From NCBI RefSeq assembly GCF_000686805.1, contig NZ_JMLP01000022.1, positions 11,893 to 75,892 of the forward strand: a stretch of 64,000 bases of DNA, given 5' to 3'. Source of the stretch: Bacillus sp. UNC41MFS5 (GTDB lineage Bacteria > Bacillota > Bacilli > Bacillales_B > DSM-18226). Each line of letters starts with the position of its first letter. The first letter of the stretch is position 1. This document shows, piece by piece, positions 54,093 to 62,601 of this stretch. The position numbers and the translations under genes were made by a program. The notes below the pieces were generated by a model. It ran no database searches. It was not told the origin of the DNA and worked only from the letters and a program-made list of their open reading frames with translations.

Positions 54093-54944
54093 ATGTCTTC
54101 TCCTAAATCTAGGTTTGAAACGATTAATGGAATGGAAGTTCATTTTACAGAATGGGGAGATCCACAGAAACCAGCTGTGGTTTGTTGGCACGGTTTAACT
54201 CGAAATGGGCGAGACTTTGATATTTTAGCCCGCCATTTATCCCAAAACTATTATATCCTTTGTCCGGATACAATTGGGCGAGGTTTGAGCCAATGGAGTT
54301 CTTCTCCTGATAAGGACTATTGTTTTGAAAATTACAGTAACCTGGCTATTAAATTATTGGACCATTTAGGAATCGAACAGGTTCGATGGGTGGGTACCTC
54401 GATGGGAGGAGCCATAGGACTGCGTCTTGCTGGTACGCCTAATCACCAAAATCGGATTTCACATTTAGTTTTAAATGATATAGGAGCAGGTGCTTCTGAA
54501 AATGCTGTTCAGGATATTGAAGGCATTAAAAGAATAATTAGCTATGTAGGGAATCCTCCACAATATAAAACTTTTAGTGAATTAAAGAAGTATTATCAAA
54601 CCATTTATACCACATTTGGTCTTGCGAATGAGCAGGAGTGGAATGATTTTACCCGATACTCATGTAGAAGAAGCGATGAGGGTGGAATTAGTCCTGATTA
54701 TGATCCAAATATTGCTTTGCAATTTCAGCACATAGAAGATTTAAACTTATGGAGCTACTGGGAAGCGATTCAATCTAAAATATTACTCATTCGAGGAGAA
54801 GTATCTGACGTTCTGCCTCTTGATGTTGCGGGAAAAATGAAGCAAAAATCAAATTGTCAAATGGTAACGATTCCAAAACTGGGCCATGCCCCAGCTTTAA
54901 ATACAGAAGAACAAATTACCATCATTGAAAATTTTCTTCGATAA
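54093..54944 (+). CDS. Alpha/beta hydrolase
   Basis: A 283-residue hydrolase: oxyanion motif WHGLTRNGRDF, nucleophile elbow GTSMGGAIGLR, acid near LLIRGEVSDVLP and catalytic His in KLGHAPAL. The cap is small. The FETINGMEVHFTEWGDP start resembles esterases and lactonases of the haloperoxidase-like group. I prefer ATG 54093, after GGTGGTGG, to ATG 54075. Substrate unknown. Confidence 0.85.
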   Translation: MSSPKSRFETINGMEVHFTEWGDPQKPAVVCWHGLTRNGRDFDILARHLSQNYYILCPDTIGRGLSQWSSSPDKDYCFENYSNLAIKLLDHLGIEQVRWVGTSMGGAIGLRLAGTPNHQNRISHLVLNDIGAGASENAVQDIEGIKRIISYVGNPPQYKTFSELKKYYQTIYTTFGLANEQEWNDFTRYSCRRSDEGGISPDYDPNIALQFQHIEDLNLWSYWEAIQSKILLIRGEVSDVLPLDVAGKMKQKSNCQMVTIPKLGHAPALNTEEQITIIENFLR

Positions 54945-55037
54945 ATTAAAAATTTATCTATTGAAATAGGATTGGATACAAATACGTGGCTATGGCAAGG
55001 TTGAGTTTAAGTAAATTCAATCAAAAAGTAATAGAAT

Positions 55038-55078
55038 AAGCCGAACATCCTAGTTAGAATGGGATGTTCAGCTTTTTT
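55038..55078. terminator. Terminator after the hydrolase gene
   Basis: Stem AAGCCGAACATCC / GGATGTTCAGCTT (one mismatch) with an 11-base loop and six T. Confidence 0.75.
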
Positions 55079-55167
55079 CTTGGAATGTTTTTTTATTCAA
55101 TAACAATTGCAAATGTCGGTTTCCTCCAACCTCACTAAACACCAAATAATTTGCTCTTACTTTATTG

Positions 55168-55875
55168 CTACCAATCGATTCGATTTCCATCTCTGAAGAA
55201 TCCCCCGTTAGGTCCTTCAGGTCCAATCGTCGCTAACCAAAGGATAGACTCAGCCGCTTGCTTTGGAGTTCGTGGAGCTGATGGTCCACCCATATCTGAG
55301 CTTACCCATCCCGGATCGACCGCGTTTATTTTGATATCACCATTACTTTCTGCTGCTATTAATCGTGTTAAGCCATTTAGGGCAAGTTTAGACAACTTAT
55401 AAGCACCTACTCCTGGATAAGACATTTCGTTCAACGCCCCATATTCCGAAGAAACATTTATAATTCTTCCATATCGTTGTTTTTCCATGAGGGGGATAAA
55501 GGAACGAATGACATGGTATGCGCCGAAGAAATTCGTTGCCATCGTTCGCTCCAGAATGGAAGGGTCCAAAGCCACTAACTTTTTATTCTCATCCAAATAG
55601 ACCCCAGCATTATTAATCAAAACGTCTAATCTTCCAACCTGATCATTTACTATAATCGCAGCTTGACGGATGCTTTCTTGATTATCTATATCCATCACCA
55701 CGAACGAAACATCCAGATTTGACTCCTTAAGTTTTTGGGTAGTTTCATGACCCATCTCTGGATCCCGACTAGCCAAAATGACCTTGAAACCTTTTAACGC
55801 TAATTGTTTGACCAGCTCATATCCAATTCCTCGATTCCCACCGGTGACAAGTGCAACTTTTATATCCTTTGACAT
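55168..55875 (-). CDS. Short-chain dehydrogenase/reductase
   Basis: A 235-residue SDR: cofactor motif TGGNRGIG, NNAG, catalytic Ser in INVSSEYG and Y-x3-K in AYKLSK. R38 after the second strand (ASRDPE) suggests NADPH. Resembles carbonyl-reductase-like SDRs (EDNARDLVAI), as the end GGFFRDGNRIDW suggests. AAATGGAGG precedes ATG. It lies next to the MFS/MerR/ADH group but has no visible MerR-type promoter. Confidence 0.86.
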   Translation of the reverse strand: MSKDIKVALVTGGNRGIGYELVKQLALKGFKVILASRDPEMGHETTQKLKESNLDVSFVVMDIDNQESIRQAAIIVNDQVGRLDVLINNAGVYLDENKKLVALDPSILERTMATNFFGAYHVIRSFIPLMEKQRYGRIINVSSEYGALNEMSYPGVGAYKLSKLALNGLTRLIAAESNGDIKINAVDPGWVSSDMGGPSAPRTPKQAAESILWLATIGPEGPNGGFFRDGNRIDW

Positions 55876-56066
55876 TTTAAATCCTCCATTTTTCAGTTAC
55901 TAATATTGTCTAGAGCAGATTTTATTACATCCTATAATTCTAATAAGAGAGAGTAGGAGCGGGAATATATAATCAATAACGTACAGGAATCTACCCCTTA
56001 CTCTGGTTTTCAGAAGGGATTTGGTCATCATCGCCTTTATGGTGATAAAGAAGTTGAATTCAATGC

Positions 56067-57266
56067 TTAAATAGAAAGTTGTTTTGTAGGACTATACATA
56101 TAGTTTCTTAGTAAAATAGTTACCAAACTTAGTATCAATGATAGGATTCCCACTAATACGACGTATTGTGTACCCATTTCTGATATAAATAACCCTCCTA
56201 CGGCTGCACCAATAGTTGTTCCTACGTTACAGGATGATAAAAATAAGCCATTGGCGAAATCAGGCGCTTCGGGGGCTGCAGATATAATCCAATATTGATT
56301 TATATTCCCACCTATCCCACCTAATATTCCCCAAATTAGGGTAAGGAAGGCCATAGGAAGGGTAAACTGTCCAAATAAGAATAATAGGATGTATATGATC
56401 CCTAACACAATAGGGAAAGATGCGACAAATTTGTTTGCATTTTTAGTAAGTAATTTCCCTGCCACTATATTTCCAATAATATTGGCTCCGCCAAAAATAA
56501 ATAACATCAAACTAATGGTATTCGAAGACGTATTGGTAACAGTTTTCAGATACTCAGCAAAATAACTATAAACTCCGAATACGGCTGAGTTTAATAAAAT
56601 GACAGTCACCATTGAAAGCCAAGTAATTGATTTTTTTAATACAGATAATTGTGCTCCGGAAGAAAGTCGTTCCATAACAGGCAGCGATGGTACAAACAGT
56701 AACGTAGCAATGAATACAATAGCATTAACAATAGCAAAGAATGCCATCGCCATTTCAAACGAAACGGCACTAGCAATAAAACTTGCGATTGGTACTCCGA
56801 CTACCATACCGGCAGATACTCCGATGAATACTTTAGAAACAGCCTTTGGAGCATCTTCTTTACTTACTGAGGCAGCAGCTACTGTAAAAGCCAAAGAACA
56901 ATAAATGGGATGAAAAAAAGCTGGAATGATACGAGCAATTAATAGAATGGTAAAGTTGGATGTTAATATAGATACGATATTCCCCAAAACGAAAACACCT
57001 AGTACATGTAACATGACCTTCTTCCGATTTATACCGGAAAACAATAACGGCATCGTTGGACCGGATACGGCAACAACAAGAGCAAACAGGCTCACAAGCC
57101 ATCCAGCTTTTGATATACTGACATGAAATTGTTCAGCAATGGCAGGTAATATCCCAATAACCCCCATTTCAGTATTTAAGATGCCGAAAACTCCTATAGT
57201 TAATATGAAAATCAACAAATTACTTTTTTTAGTCAAAAAATCATCTCCTGTCTTCAAAAAAGACAT
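56067..57266 (-). CDS. MFS transporter (DHA1 drug exporter type)
   Basis: A 399-residue, 12-helix transporter of the AraJ/YdhP-like DHA1 group: EMGVIGILPAIAEQFHVSIS in helix 1 to 2 and the helix 4 to 5 motif C-like GMVVGVPIASF. Proton-driven export of a toxic compound is the likely role. CGGGAGG precedes ATG. Its promoter (57306-57336) has a 19-base spacer holding a perfect palindrome, the mark of MerR activation, so it is probably induced with the alcohol dehydrogenase at 58395. Confidence 0.87.
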   Translation of the reverse strand: MSFLKTGDDFLTKKSNLLIFILTIGVFGILNTEMGVIGILPAIAEQFHVSISKAGWLVSLFALVVAVSGPTMPLLFSGINRKKVMLHVLGVFVLGNIVSILTSNFTILLIARIIPAFFHPIYCSLAFTVAAASVSKEDAPKAVSKVFIGVSAGMVVGVPIASFIASAVSFEMAMAFFAIVNAIVFIATLLFVPSLPVMERLSSGAQLSVLKKSITWLSMVTVILLNSAVFGVYSYFAEYLKTVTNTSSNTISLMLFIFGGANIIGNIVAGKLLTKNANKFVASFPIVLGIIYILLFLFGQFTLPMAFLTLIWGILGGIGGNINQYWIISAAPEAPDFANGLFLSSCNVGTTIGAAVGGLFISEMGTQYVVLVGILSLILSLVTILLRNYMYSPTKQLSI

Positions 57267-57305
57267 GTTTAATACCTCCCGTGATTAGCATTATGTACGG
57301 AAGTA

Positions 57306-57336
57306 AGTATAAACGCTAGAGTTAACTCTAAATCAA
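57306..57336 (-). promoter_or_regulatory. MerR-type promoter of the MFS gene
   Basis: On the minus strand TTGATT, a 19-base spacer and TATACT. The spacer begins with the palindrome TAGAGTTAACTCTA (57317-57330). The long spacer with central dyad is the classical arrangement for MerR activators. Confidence 0.75.
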
Positions 57337-57437
57337 GGAGAAAATTTAATGTAAAAAAAGAAATTGATTAAAGATCTTTTTCATAGCCTTTTAATCTAGG
57401 TTGAAAAGTTTTTTTGAATGATGCCATTAGGAGGAAA

Positions 57438-57632
57438 TGTGCATAGTAGGGGGAAATGTCCATAGTACCAGTTCTTACGGACAAAACTCGCCAAGCGAAG
57501 GGGAGAAATGTCCGCAATACGAGCTCTTACGGACAAAACTTGCCAAGCGGCAAGGGGAAATGTCCGCAATACCGGCTCTTACGGACAAAACCCGCTAAGC
57601 GGCAAAGTGAAATGTCCGTAATACTGTCTATT
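57438..57632. repeat. 52-bp tandem repeat array, locus B
   Basis: Units begin with TGTCC at 57457, 57509, 57561 and 57613 (period exactly 52), with a partial unit at 57438. Each has TGTCCGCAA or TGTCCGTAA facing TTACGGACA, then AAAACT-GCCAAGCGG. It is the same family as locus A at 22087. It lies between the MFS and MerR genes. Confidence 0.85.
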
Positions 57633-57687
57633 TCGTGAAGTTTGATACTTGATAACAAGAAAAGCAAAAATCTTTTAGAATAGAGCC

Positions 57688-58107
57688 TTAATTAATTGTA
57701 GATATTTCTATTTTTTCAATTTTGTGAATATCTTCTGTGCCGGCATCCAATGCAGTTTTGTAATATAAGCATTTATGCTCGATGACTTCCATTGTTTTTT
57801 TTAGTTCTTCCATTTGTGCTTCTACATTCGCTTTTCGTTCCATAAACATGTCATATCTTTGTTGCAAAGTCGAATCCCCATCAGAACACCAATCAATGAA
57901 ATTTTTAATTTCCTTAATAGGCATCCCTGTAGATTTTAGACATTCAATTACTTTTAAAGCACCGATATCGGATTCTTTAAACAATCGTGTTCCGCTAGGT
58001 GTCCGTTCTACAAAAGGAATAAGACCCTCCTTGTCGTAGTAACGCAAGGTATATACTGTAAGATTTAATTCTTTTGCAACTTCGCTGATAGAATATGTCT
58101 TCATCAT
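57688..58107 (-). CDS. MerR-family regulator (AdhR/NmlR-like)
   Basis: A 139-residue MerR protein. DNA-binding domain: YSISEVAKELNLTVYTLRYY, then GTRLFKESDI; coiled-coil dimer helix from about 85. It has no C-terminal effector domain. C56 in VIECLKSTGM lies where aldehyde-sensing AdhR/NmlR proteins carry their redox Cys, so electrophile sensing is likely. GGGAGATAA precedes ATG 58107. It is divergent from the alcohol dehydrogenase and is flanked by MerR-type promoters. Confidence 0.86.
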   Translation of the reverse strand: MMKTYSISEVAKELNLTVYTLRYYDKEGLIPFVERTPSGTRLFKESDIGALKVIECLKSTGMPIKEIKNFIDWCSDGDSTLQQRYDMFMERKANVEAQMEELKKTMEVIEHKCLYYKTALDAGTEDIHKIEKIEISTIN

Positions 58108-58124
58108 TTATCTCCCATCCTATT

Positions 58125-58155
58125 TATATAGACTTCGAGTTAACTTTATGGTAGA
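58125..58155 (-). promoter_or_regulatory. Possible MerR-type promoter of the merR gene
   Basis: Minus strand TCTACC, 19-base spacer, TATATA, with an imperfect dyad TAAAGTTAACTCGA in the spacer. It is weaker than the other two sites. Confidence 0.4.
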
Positions 58156-58247
58156 GAGGATTTTATCATGCTGAATGCTTAATGTCAAAAGTCACGTAAA
58201 CATAAAAAGGGAAATCAGAAAGCTTAAAACTTTATTCGCTAATGTAC

Positions 58248-58278
58248 TTGACCTAGAGTTAACTCTAAGGATTAAGAT
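58248..58278 (+). promoter_or_regulatory. MerR-type promoter of the alcohol dehydrogenase gene
   Basis: TTGACC (58248), 19-base spacer with TAGAGTTAACTCTA (58254-58267), TAAGAT (58273). The palindrome is identical to that before the MFS gene. The leader to ATG 58395 is about 110 bases. Confidence 0.78.
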
Positions 58279-58394
58279 TGTTATTCAAGGGGAGAAAAGA
58301 AGGGTAAATATGATTGATGGGGAATTTGAACCTGAGTTATACCCTTTAAAAGCGCATTCTCTTGAAAAAATATTAATTATTGGAGGTTTTATAA

Positions 58395-59435
58395 ATGATT
58401 ACTGCTAAGGCACGAGCTGTTGATGGTCCAGATAAACCGTTTAGAGCGGCTGAAATTAAAAGACGCGATCTTGATTCGCATGATGTTCTGATTGAAATTA
58501 AATTTGCAGGGATATGCCATTCTGACATTCATACTGCTCACGGCGAATGGGGTCCCGTAAACTATCCACTCGTTCCAGGACACGAGATTGCGGGAATAGT
58601 CACAGAAGTAGGAGCAGAGGTCACAAAGTACAAGGTCGGTGACCGGGTAGGGGTTGGATGTATGGTTGACTCCTGTGGCGATTGTGAGAACTGCCGTAAA
58701 GGAGAAGAACAATACTGTCTGAAAGGAAATGTCCCTACATACGCTGGTGTTGACAAATACGGCGAGCCTACTCAAGGTGGCTATTCTACCCACATCGTCG
58801 TAACGGAGAACTTTGTAGTCAGTATTCCTGATAACATTGGGCTTGACGCTGCAGCACCATTACTTTGCGCAGGTATTACGACATTTTCACCATTAAATCA
58901 TTGGGGAGCTGGACCAGGTAAGAAAGTAGCGGTTGTTGGTTTGGGCGGTCTTGGTCATATGGCTGTCCAAATTGCACATGCCATGGGTGCCGAGGTTACC
59001 GTTCTATCACAATCATTGAAGAAAAAGGAAGATGGTTTGCACTTAGGCGCAGACAAATACTTTGCCACAAGCGATCCAGAAACATTCCAGAAACTTGCCG
59101 GAACATTCGATCTTATCGTAAATACAGTAAGTGCTAAGATTGATATTAGTTCCTACCTTTCGTTACTGGCACTGGATGGTACAATGGTCAACGTCGGTGC
59201 GCCAGCAGAGCCACTTTCACTAAATGTGTTCTCCCTTATCGGTCATCGCCGTTCATTTGCAGGTTCAATGATTGGAGGTATCCGTGAGACTCAGGAAATG
59301 TTGGAATTCTGTGCAAAACATAACATTGTTCCTAAGATTGAAGTAATTTCCGCAGACCAAATTGACGAAGCCTACAAACGCGTATTAGCTTCAGATGTGA
59401 AGTATCGATTTGTAATTGACATCAGTACAATGTAA
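58395..59435 (+). CDS. adhA: Zinc-dependent NAD(P) alcohol dehydrogenase (AdhA-like)
   Basis: A 346-residue medium-chain dehydrogenase. Catalytic zinc ligands: C41 (GICHSDIH), H63 (PGHEIAG) and a later Cys in LLCAGITTF; structural zinc: [15 protein letters not shown]. Cofactor motif [12 protein letters not shown], then SQSLKKK, which fits NADPH. In B. subtilis AdhA is induced by formaldehyde and methylglyoxal through the MerR protein AdhR; the adjacent MerR gene and promoter match this. ATTGGAGG precedes ATG. Confidence 0.88.
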   Translation: MITAKARAVDGPDKPFRAAEIKRRDLDSHDVLIEIKFAGICHSDIHTAHGEWGPVNYPLVPGHEIAGIVTEVGAEVTKYKVGDRVGVGCMVDSCGDCENCRKGEEQYCLKGNVPTYAGVDKYGEPTQGGYSTHIVVTENFVVSIPDNIGLDAAAPLLCAGITTFSPLNHWGAGPGKKVAVVGLGGLGHMAVQIAHAMGAEVTVLSQSLKKKEDGLHLGADKYFATSDPETFQKLAGTFDLIVNTVSAKIDISSYLSLLALDGTMVNVGAPAEPLSLNVFSLIGHRRSFAGSMIGGIRETQEMLEFCAKHNIVPKIEVISADQIDEAYKRVLASDVKYRFVIDISTM

Positions 59436-59449
59436 ATTGTGTAAATGAT

Positions 59450-59488
59450 AGGATGTCCAAAAAGTCTAGCTTTTTGGACATCCTTTTA
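59450..59488 (+). terminator. Terminator of adhA
   Basis: Perfect 15-bp stem AGGATGTCCAAAAAG / CTTTTTGGACATCCT with a 5-base loop and TTTT. Confidence 0.9.
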
Positions 59489-59519
59489 TATTTTTAGCTT
59501 CAATTTTAACTTATCAAAA

Positions 59520-59655
59520 GCAGCGTAAAACCCCTAGCTTTAGCTATGGGGATACACATTGAACTTAAGAGTAGTAAAGTTGATTAAAAGTAAAAAAGAA
59601 TGCTTTACTTGCATTTTACTTAAAACTATAAACTTTAAAACCTAAGCATTCTGAT
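59520..59655. mobile_element. Possible IS200/IS605-type end or PATE remnant
   Basis: The hairpin CCCCTAGCT-TT-AGCTA-T-GGGG (59531-59551), with its bulged T, resembles the subterminal hairpins of IS200/IS605 elements that carry TnpB. A second pair, AGAATGCTT / AAGCATTCT, spans 59598-59652. No transposase is present, so this would be a non-autonomous relic. Tentative. Confidence 0.35.
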
Positions 59656-59714
59656 TTTTTACACAATGACATAGATGTATGCTTTTTTTCATACTATATT
59701 GTGGGGGTGGAAAA

Positions 59715-60155
59715 ATGCCAAGAGCAAATTATCGAAGTTCCGATGTTGACTTAATGGCAAGGATGATGAGAGCAGAAGCCGAGGGTGAAGGAACACAAGG
59801 CATGTTATATGTTGGAAATGTAATTGTGAATCGTCTTGTAGCAAATTGTTTAGACTTTAAAGGACTAAGGACAGTTCCGCAAGTAATATATCAAGTACAA
59901 GGTGGAAATTATTCCTTTGAAGCAGTTCAAAAAGGGAATGTATTTTATCAAAGATCAAGAACCTCTGAAAGAAGATTAGCAAAACAGAATTTGGACTCTT
60001 GGAGAGACCACCCAGCAAAATATGCTCTATGGTATTTTAATCCTCATGCTCCATGCCCTCCAACCTGGTACGACCAACCTCAATCTGGACAATTTAAAGA
60101 ACATTGTTTTTATGAACCAAAACCTGCAACATGTGATAGTGTTTATAGAGGTTAA
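59715..60155 (+). CDS. cwlJ: Cell wall hydrolase CwlJ (spore germination)
   Basis: A 146-residue Hydrolase_2 (SleB/CwlJ) domain protein without signal peptide, the form typical for CwlJ. Key features: LMARMMRAEAEGEGTQGMLYVGNVI with the catalytic Glu, VIYQVQGGNYSFEAVQ and YFNPHAPCPPTWY. CwlJ sits in the coat and degrades cortex peptidoglycan when calcium-dipicolinate is released. ATG 59715 has GTGGGGGTGG before it, so the earlier frame start is not used. The usual partner gerQ is not adjacent. Confidence 0.88.
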   Translation: MPRANYRSSDVDLMARMMRAEAEGEGTQGMLYVGNVIVNRLVANCLDFKGLRTVPQVIYQVQGGNYSFEAVQKGNVFYQRSRTSERRLAKQNLDSWRDHPAKYALWYFNPHAPCPPTWYDQPQSGQFKEHCFYEPKPATCDSVYRG

Positions 60156-60182
60156 AGCTTACTCGTTGAGTAAGCTTTTTAC
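60154..60182 (+). terminator. Terminator of cwlJ
   Basis: Perfect 11-bp stem AAAGCTTACTC / GAGTAAGCTTT with a 3-base loop, overlapping the stop codon. Confidence 0.8.
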
Positions 60183-60257
60183 GTATTTAGAATATTTAGC
60201 CAAAAATAAAACTTTTAGTAATAGTTTTTAACCAAGAAAACAGAAGGTGGAAAAAAA

Positions 60258-60290
60258 AGACCCTTTGATATTGGAAAATCAAGGGTCTTA
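60258..60290 (-). terminator. Terminator of the 60306 LysE gene
   Basis: Minus-strand stem AAGACCC-TTGAT / ATCAA-GGGTCTT (one bulge) followed by TTTTTT. Confidence 0.8.
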
Positions 60291-60305
60291 CCAAATAGGA
60301 ATAAC

Positions 60306-60938
60306 CTAATGATGAGCCTTTTCAAGAAATAGTCTAATCCCAAAACCTATCAGTATAGTTCCCGTGAGTCCTTCAATAATATTTTGTGTTTTAGGTTTTT
60401 TCATAAACGTACTAATATGATTAATTAAATGGACATAAAGTACTGACCAAATGACAGTCATTACAATATAAGTGGTACCCATTATGACAAACGGTAAAAA
60501 AGTATTGCTTCCAGGGTCAACGAATTGAGGGAAAAAGGTTAAAAAAAGAATCGCAATTTTGGGATTTAGAAGATTTGTAAGAAACCCTTGTTTAAAACAA
60601 GATGTGCTAGCAAACTTGCTTTTTGTATTCATCTCAACGCTTGCTGCTACTTCTTTGTTCTTTAAAGACCATAATGTCTTAACACCTAGATAAATTAAGT
60701 AAACAGCCCCCACATATTTAAAGACAGAAAAGATTAATGCTGATTTCACAATGATGGCTGAAAGTCCTAATACAGCAGCAGAAGTATGGATAAGAAGGGC
60801 ACAACAAATACCAGAAAGTGTTTTAAGACCCCCGACTTTCCCAGCGGTGACAGTATTTTTTGTAGTAATTGCAGTATCGGGGCCGGGTAAAATAATAAAA
60901 AAAATACACATAAGGACAAACATATAAAAGTTTTCCAT
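60306..60938 (-). CDS. LysE/RhtB-family amino acid exporter
   Basis: A 210-residue membrane protein with six helices and the family motif LPGPDTAITTKNT near the start, GYVGAVYLIYLG-like helix 3 and LLNPKIAILFLTFFPQFV. Exports amino acids or derivatives such as homoserine lactones or cysteine compounds. AAGGAGATATTTAA precedes ATG. It lies next to an XRE-cupin regulator and a second LysE gene on the other side. Confidence 0.87.
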   Translation of the reverse strand: MENFYMFVLMCIFFIILPGPDTAITTKNTVTAGKVGGLKTLSGICCALLIHTSAAVLGLSAIIVKSALIFSVFKYVGAVYLIYLGVKTLWSLKNKEVAASVEMNTKSKFASTSCFKQGFLTNLLNPKIAILFLTFFPQFVDPGSNTFLPFVIMGTTYIVMTVIWSVLYVHLINHISTFMKKPKTQNIIEGLTGTILIGFGIRLFLEKAHH

Positions 60939-61102
60939 TTAAATATCTCCTTTCTGCTTTTGATAAGGTTTGATATGTGATCCTTACACATAATTATATA
61001 AAAAGCGTGTTATTAATTGTACATAAATCTTTTTTTGAACTTAATGTATTAACTAGAGTTTAGTTTAACAACGTACAGTTTCATGATAAAAGTACTAATG
61101 GT

Positions 61103-61132
61103 AAAAACCCCGAATTTAGAAACGGGGTTTTT
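61103..61132 (-). terminator. Terminator of the XRE-cupin regulator gene
   Basis: Perfect stem AAAAACCCCG / CGGGGTTTTT with a 10-base loop, at the stop codon. Confidence 0.75.
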
Positions 61133-61685
61133 AAATTGGATAATGTATAACCATACTTAATCGAGTTAATGTTTCTCCAGAATTATGATAGGAATGAGGC
61201 CTATCTGCCTTAAATCTTATAGAATCTCCATTTGATACTGTGTATTCAGTCTTATTTACTCTTACAGTTAATTCGCCATCAAAAACAGTCAATATTTCCT
61301 CAGTCCCATCTCCGTGGGATTCCGAACTAAGATACCCACCTTTTTCTATCTCAATGGAATAAACCTCAAAACGTCGATCATCTTCGAATGGGAAATAAGG
61401 GTATAATCGGTATTTTCCATTATCCTCTAGAAGTGTTTGGACCTCATTTTTATGAATGATCTTTGTATCAGGCTGCGGAGAATTTATGAGGGAAGTAAAC
61501 GAAATTTTTAACCCATTAGCTATTTTCCAGATTGTTGTAATAGTAGGACTAGATTCACCCCTTTCGATTTGACCAATCATCGTTTTACTAACCCCACTAA
61601 GCTCTGCCACTTTTTCCAGACTTAATTTTTTACTTTCTCTAAAAGCCTTTAAGTTCTTTGCAATGATGAGATTAATTTCTTCCAT
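61131..61685 (-). CDS. XRE-family regulator with C-terminal cupin
   Basis: A 184-residue regulator. HTH domain about 5-65 (KLSLEKVAELSGVSKTMIGQ, ESSPTITTIWKIANGL); cupin about 110-180 (HGDGTEEILTVFDGELTV, GDSIRFKADRPHSYHN) that may bind a small effector. ATG 61685 lies after AATAAGGAGTGA; the long frame to 61778 is not used. It is divergent from a LysE exporter, with large inverted repeats between, so it probably regulates that exporter and itself. Confidence 0.87.
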   Translation of the reverse strand: MEEINLIIAKNLKAFRESKKLSLEKVAELSGVSKTMIGQIERGESSPTITTIWKIANGLKISFTSLINSPQPDTKIIHKNEVQTLLEDNGKYRLYPYFPFEDDRRFEVYSIEIEKGGYLSSESHGDGTEEILTVFDGELTVRVNKTEYTVSNGDSIRFKADRPHSYHNSGETLTRLSMVIHYPI

Positions 61686-61705
61686 AAAATCACTCCTTAT
61701 TTTGT

Positions 61706-61766
61706 GTACAATATAACGTCTATAATGTACAATAAAACGAAAGACGTTATATTGTACATTATAGAC
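61706..61766. promoter_or_regulatory. Interlaced inverted repeats between XRE regulator and LysE exporter
   Basis: GTACAATATAACGTC (61706-61720) is the exact reverse complement of 61743-61757, and GTCTATAATGTACAAT (61718-61733) of 61751-61766. The two pairs overlap, forming a dense operator region that covers both divergent promoters. Confidence 0.75.
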
Positions 61767-61798
61767 ATTATAACACACATCCAGAGGAGGGGTATATT

Positions 61799-62386
61799 TT
61801 GCCTATATTATCATTTTTGTTATACGTTTTTGTAACCACTTTTACTCCAGGACCGAATAACTTAATGGCGATGTTATCTGCCAATAAGTATGGATTTAAA
61901 AAGACGATAAAGTTTTGTTTAGGGGTAGGTGCTGGTTTTATTGTCATTATGTTATTGTGCAGCTATTTTAATTTGTTTTTAAAAAACGTCATCCCTAAAA
62001 TAGAATTTTATATGACAATCTTCGGCTCAGTCTATATGTTGTATTTAGCTGTAAAAATTATGTTTTTCAAAGGGAATAATAAGGAAAGTGACCAGAATAA
62101 CAATAACGGCTTTTATACAGGAATGATCTTACAATTCATAAATCCCAAAGTTATTTTATATGGGATTACTGCTATTTCAACATTTGTCATACCATTTAAT
62201 CATTCCAATTCAAGCTTAATTTTATATTCACTATTTCTTGCTTTCGTTGGCTTTGTTGGTACTGTTTGTTGGAGTTTGTTCGGATCCTTATTCCAAAAAT
62301 TCTTAACAAAATATAAAAGTCAGTTTAATGTGGTTATGGCTTTGCTACTAATATATAGTGCCGTATCCATATTTTTAGAAAAATAG
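61799..62386 (+). CDS. LysE/RhtB-family exporter (EamB-like)
   Basis: A 195-residue six-helix exporter with the motif TPGPNNLMAM, typical of the EamB/YfiK side of the family (cysteine and O-acetylserine export), and FINPKVILYGITAISTFVIP. The start is TTG 61799, 7 bases after GAGGAGGGG; no ATG is available nearby. It shares its control region with the XRE-cupin regulator. Confidence 0.87.
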   Translation: MPILSFLLYVFVTTFTPGPNNLMAMLSANKYGFKKTIKFCLGVGAGFIVIMLLCSYFNLFLKNVIPKIEFYMTIFGSVYMLYLAVKIMFFKGNNKESDQNNNNGFYTGMILQFINPKVILYGITAISTFVIPFNHSNSSLILYSLFLAFVGFVGTVCWSLFGSLFQKFLTKYKSQFNVVMALLLIYSAVSIFLEK

Positions 62387-62601
62387 ATGAGACTTGTCTA
62401 TAAACATAGCATTCAGGACCAATTTTCGATAAAATAAACATTGCTGATTTTCACAATCGTTTTTCACAATCATAAATGTACTTGTGTTTGACAATAATTT
62501 ATTAAACATGATTTAAGTGTATAATAAATGGAACATTTGGCTTTATATTTTTTGACCGAGAGTTTAACGTTGTATCCAAAGTGAGAGGAATTGAGTTTGA
62601 A

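Noticed and set aside
55976..56068. Frame with FQKGFGHHRLYGDKEV before the end of the MFS gene
   Set aside because: Short, without a start signal, and overlapping the MFS stop; possible remnant only.
57456..57638. Open frame of 60 codons across repeat locus B
   Set aside because: The period of 52 is not a multiple of 3, so the frame shifts from unit to unit, and there is no ribosome site.
58175..58408. 77-codon frame between merR and adhA
   Set aside because: It runs through the MerR-type promoter and leader of adhA and resembles no protein.
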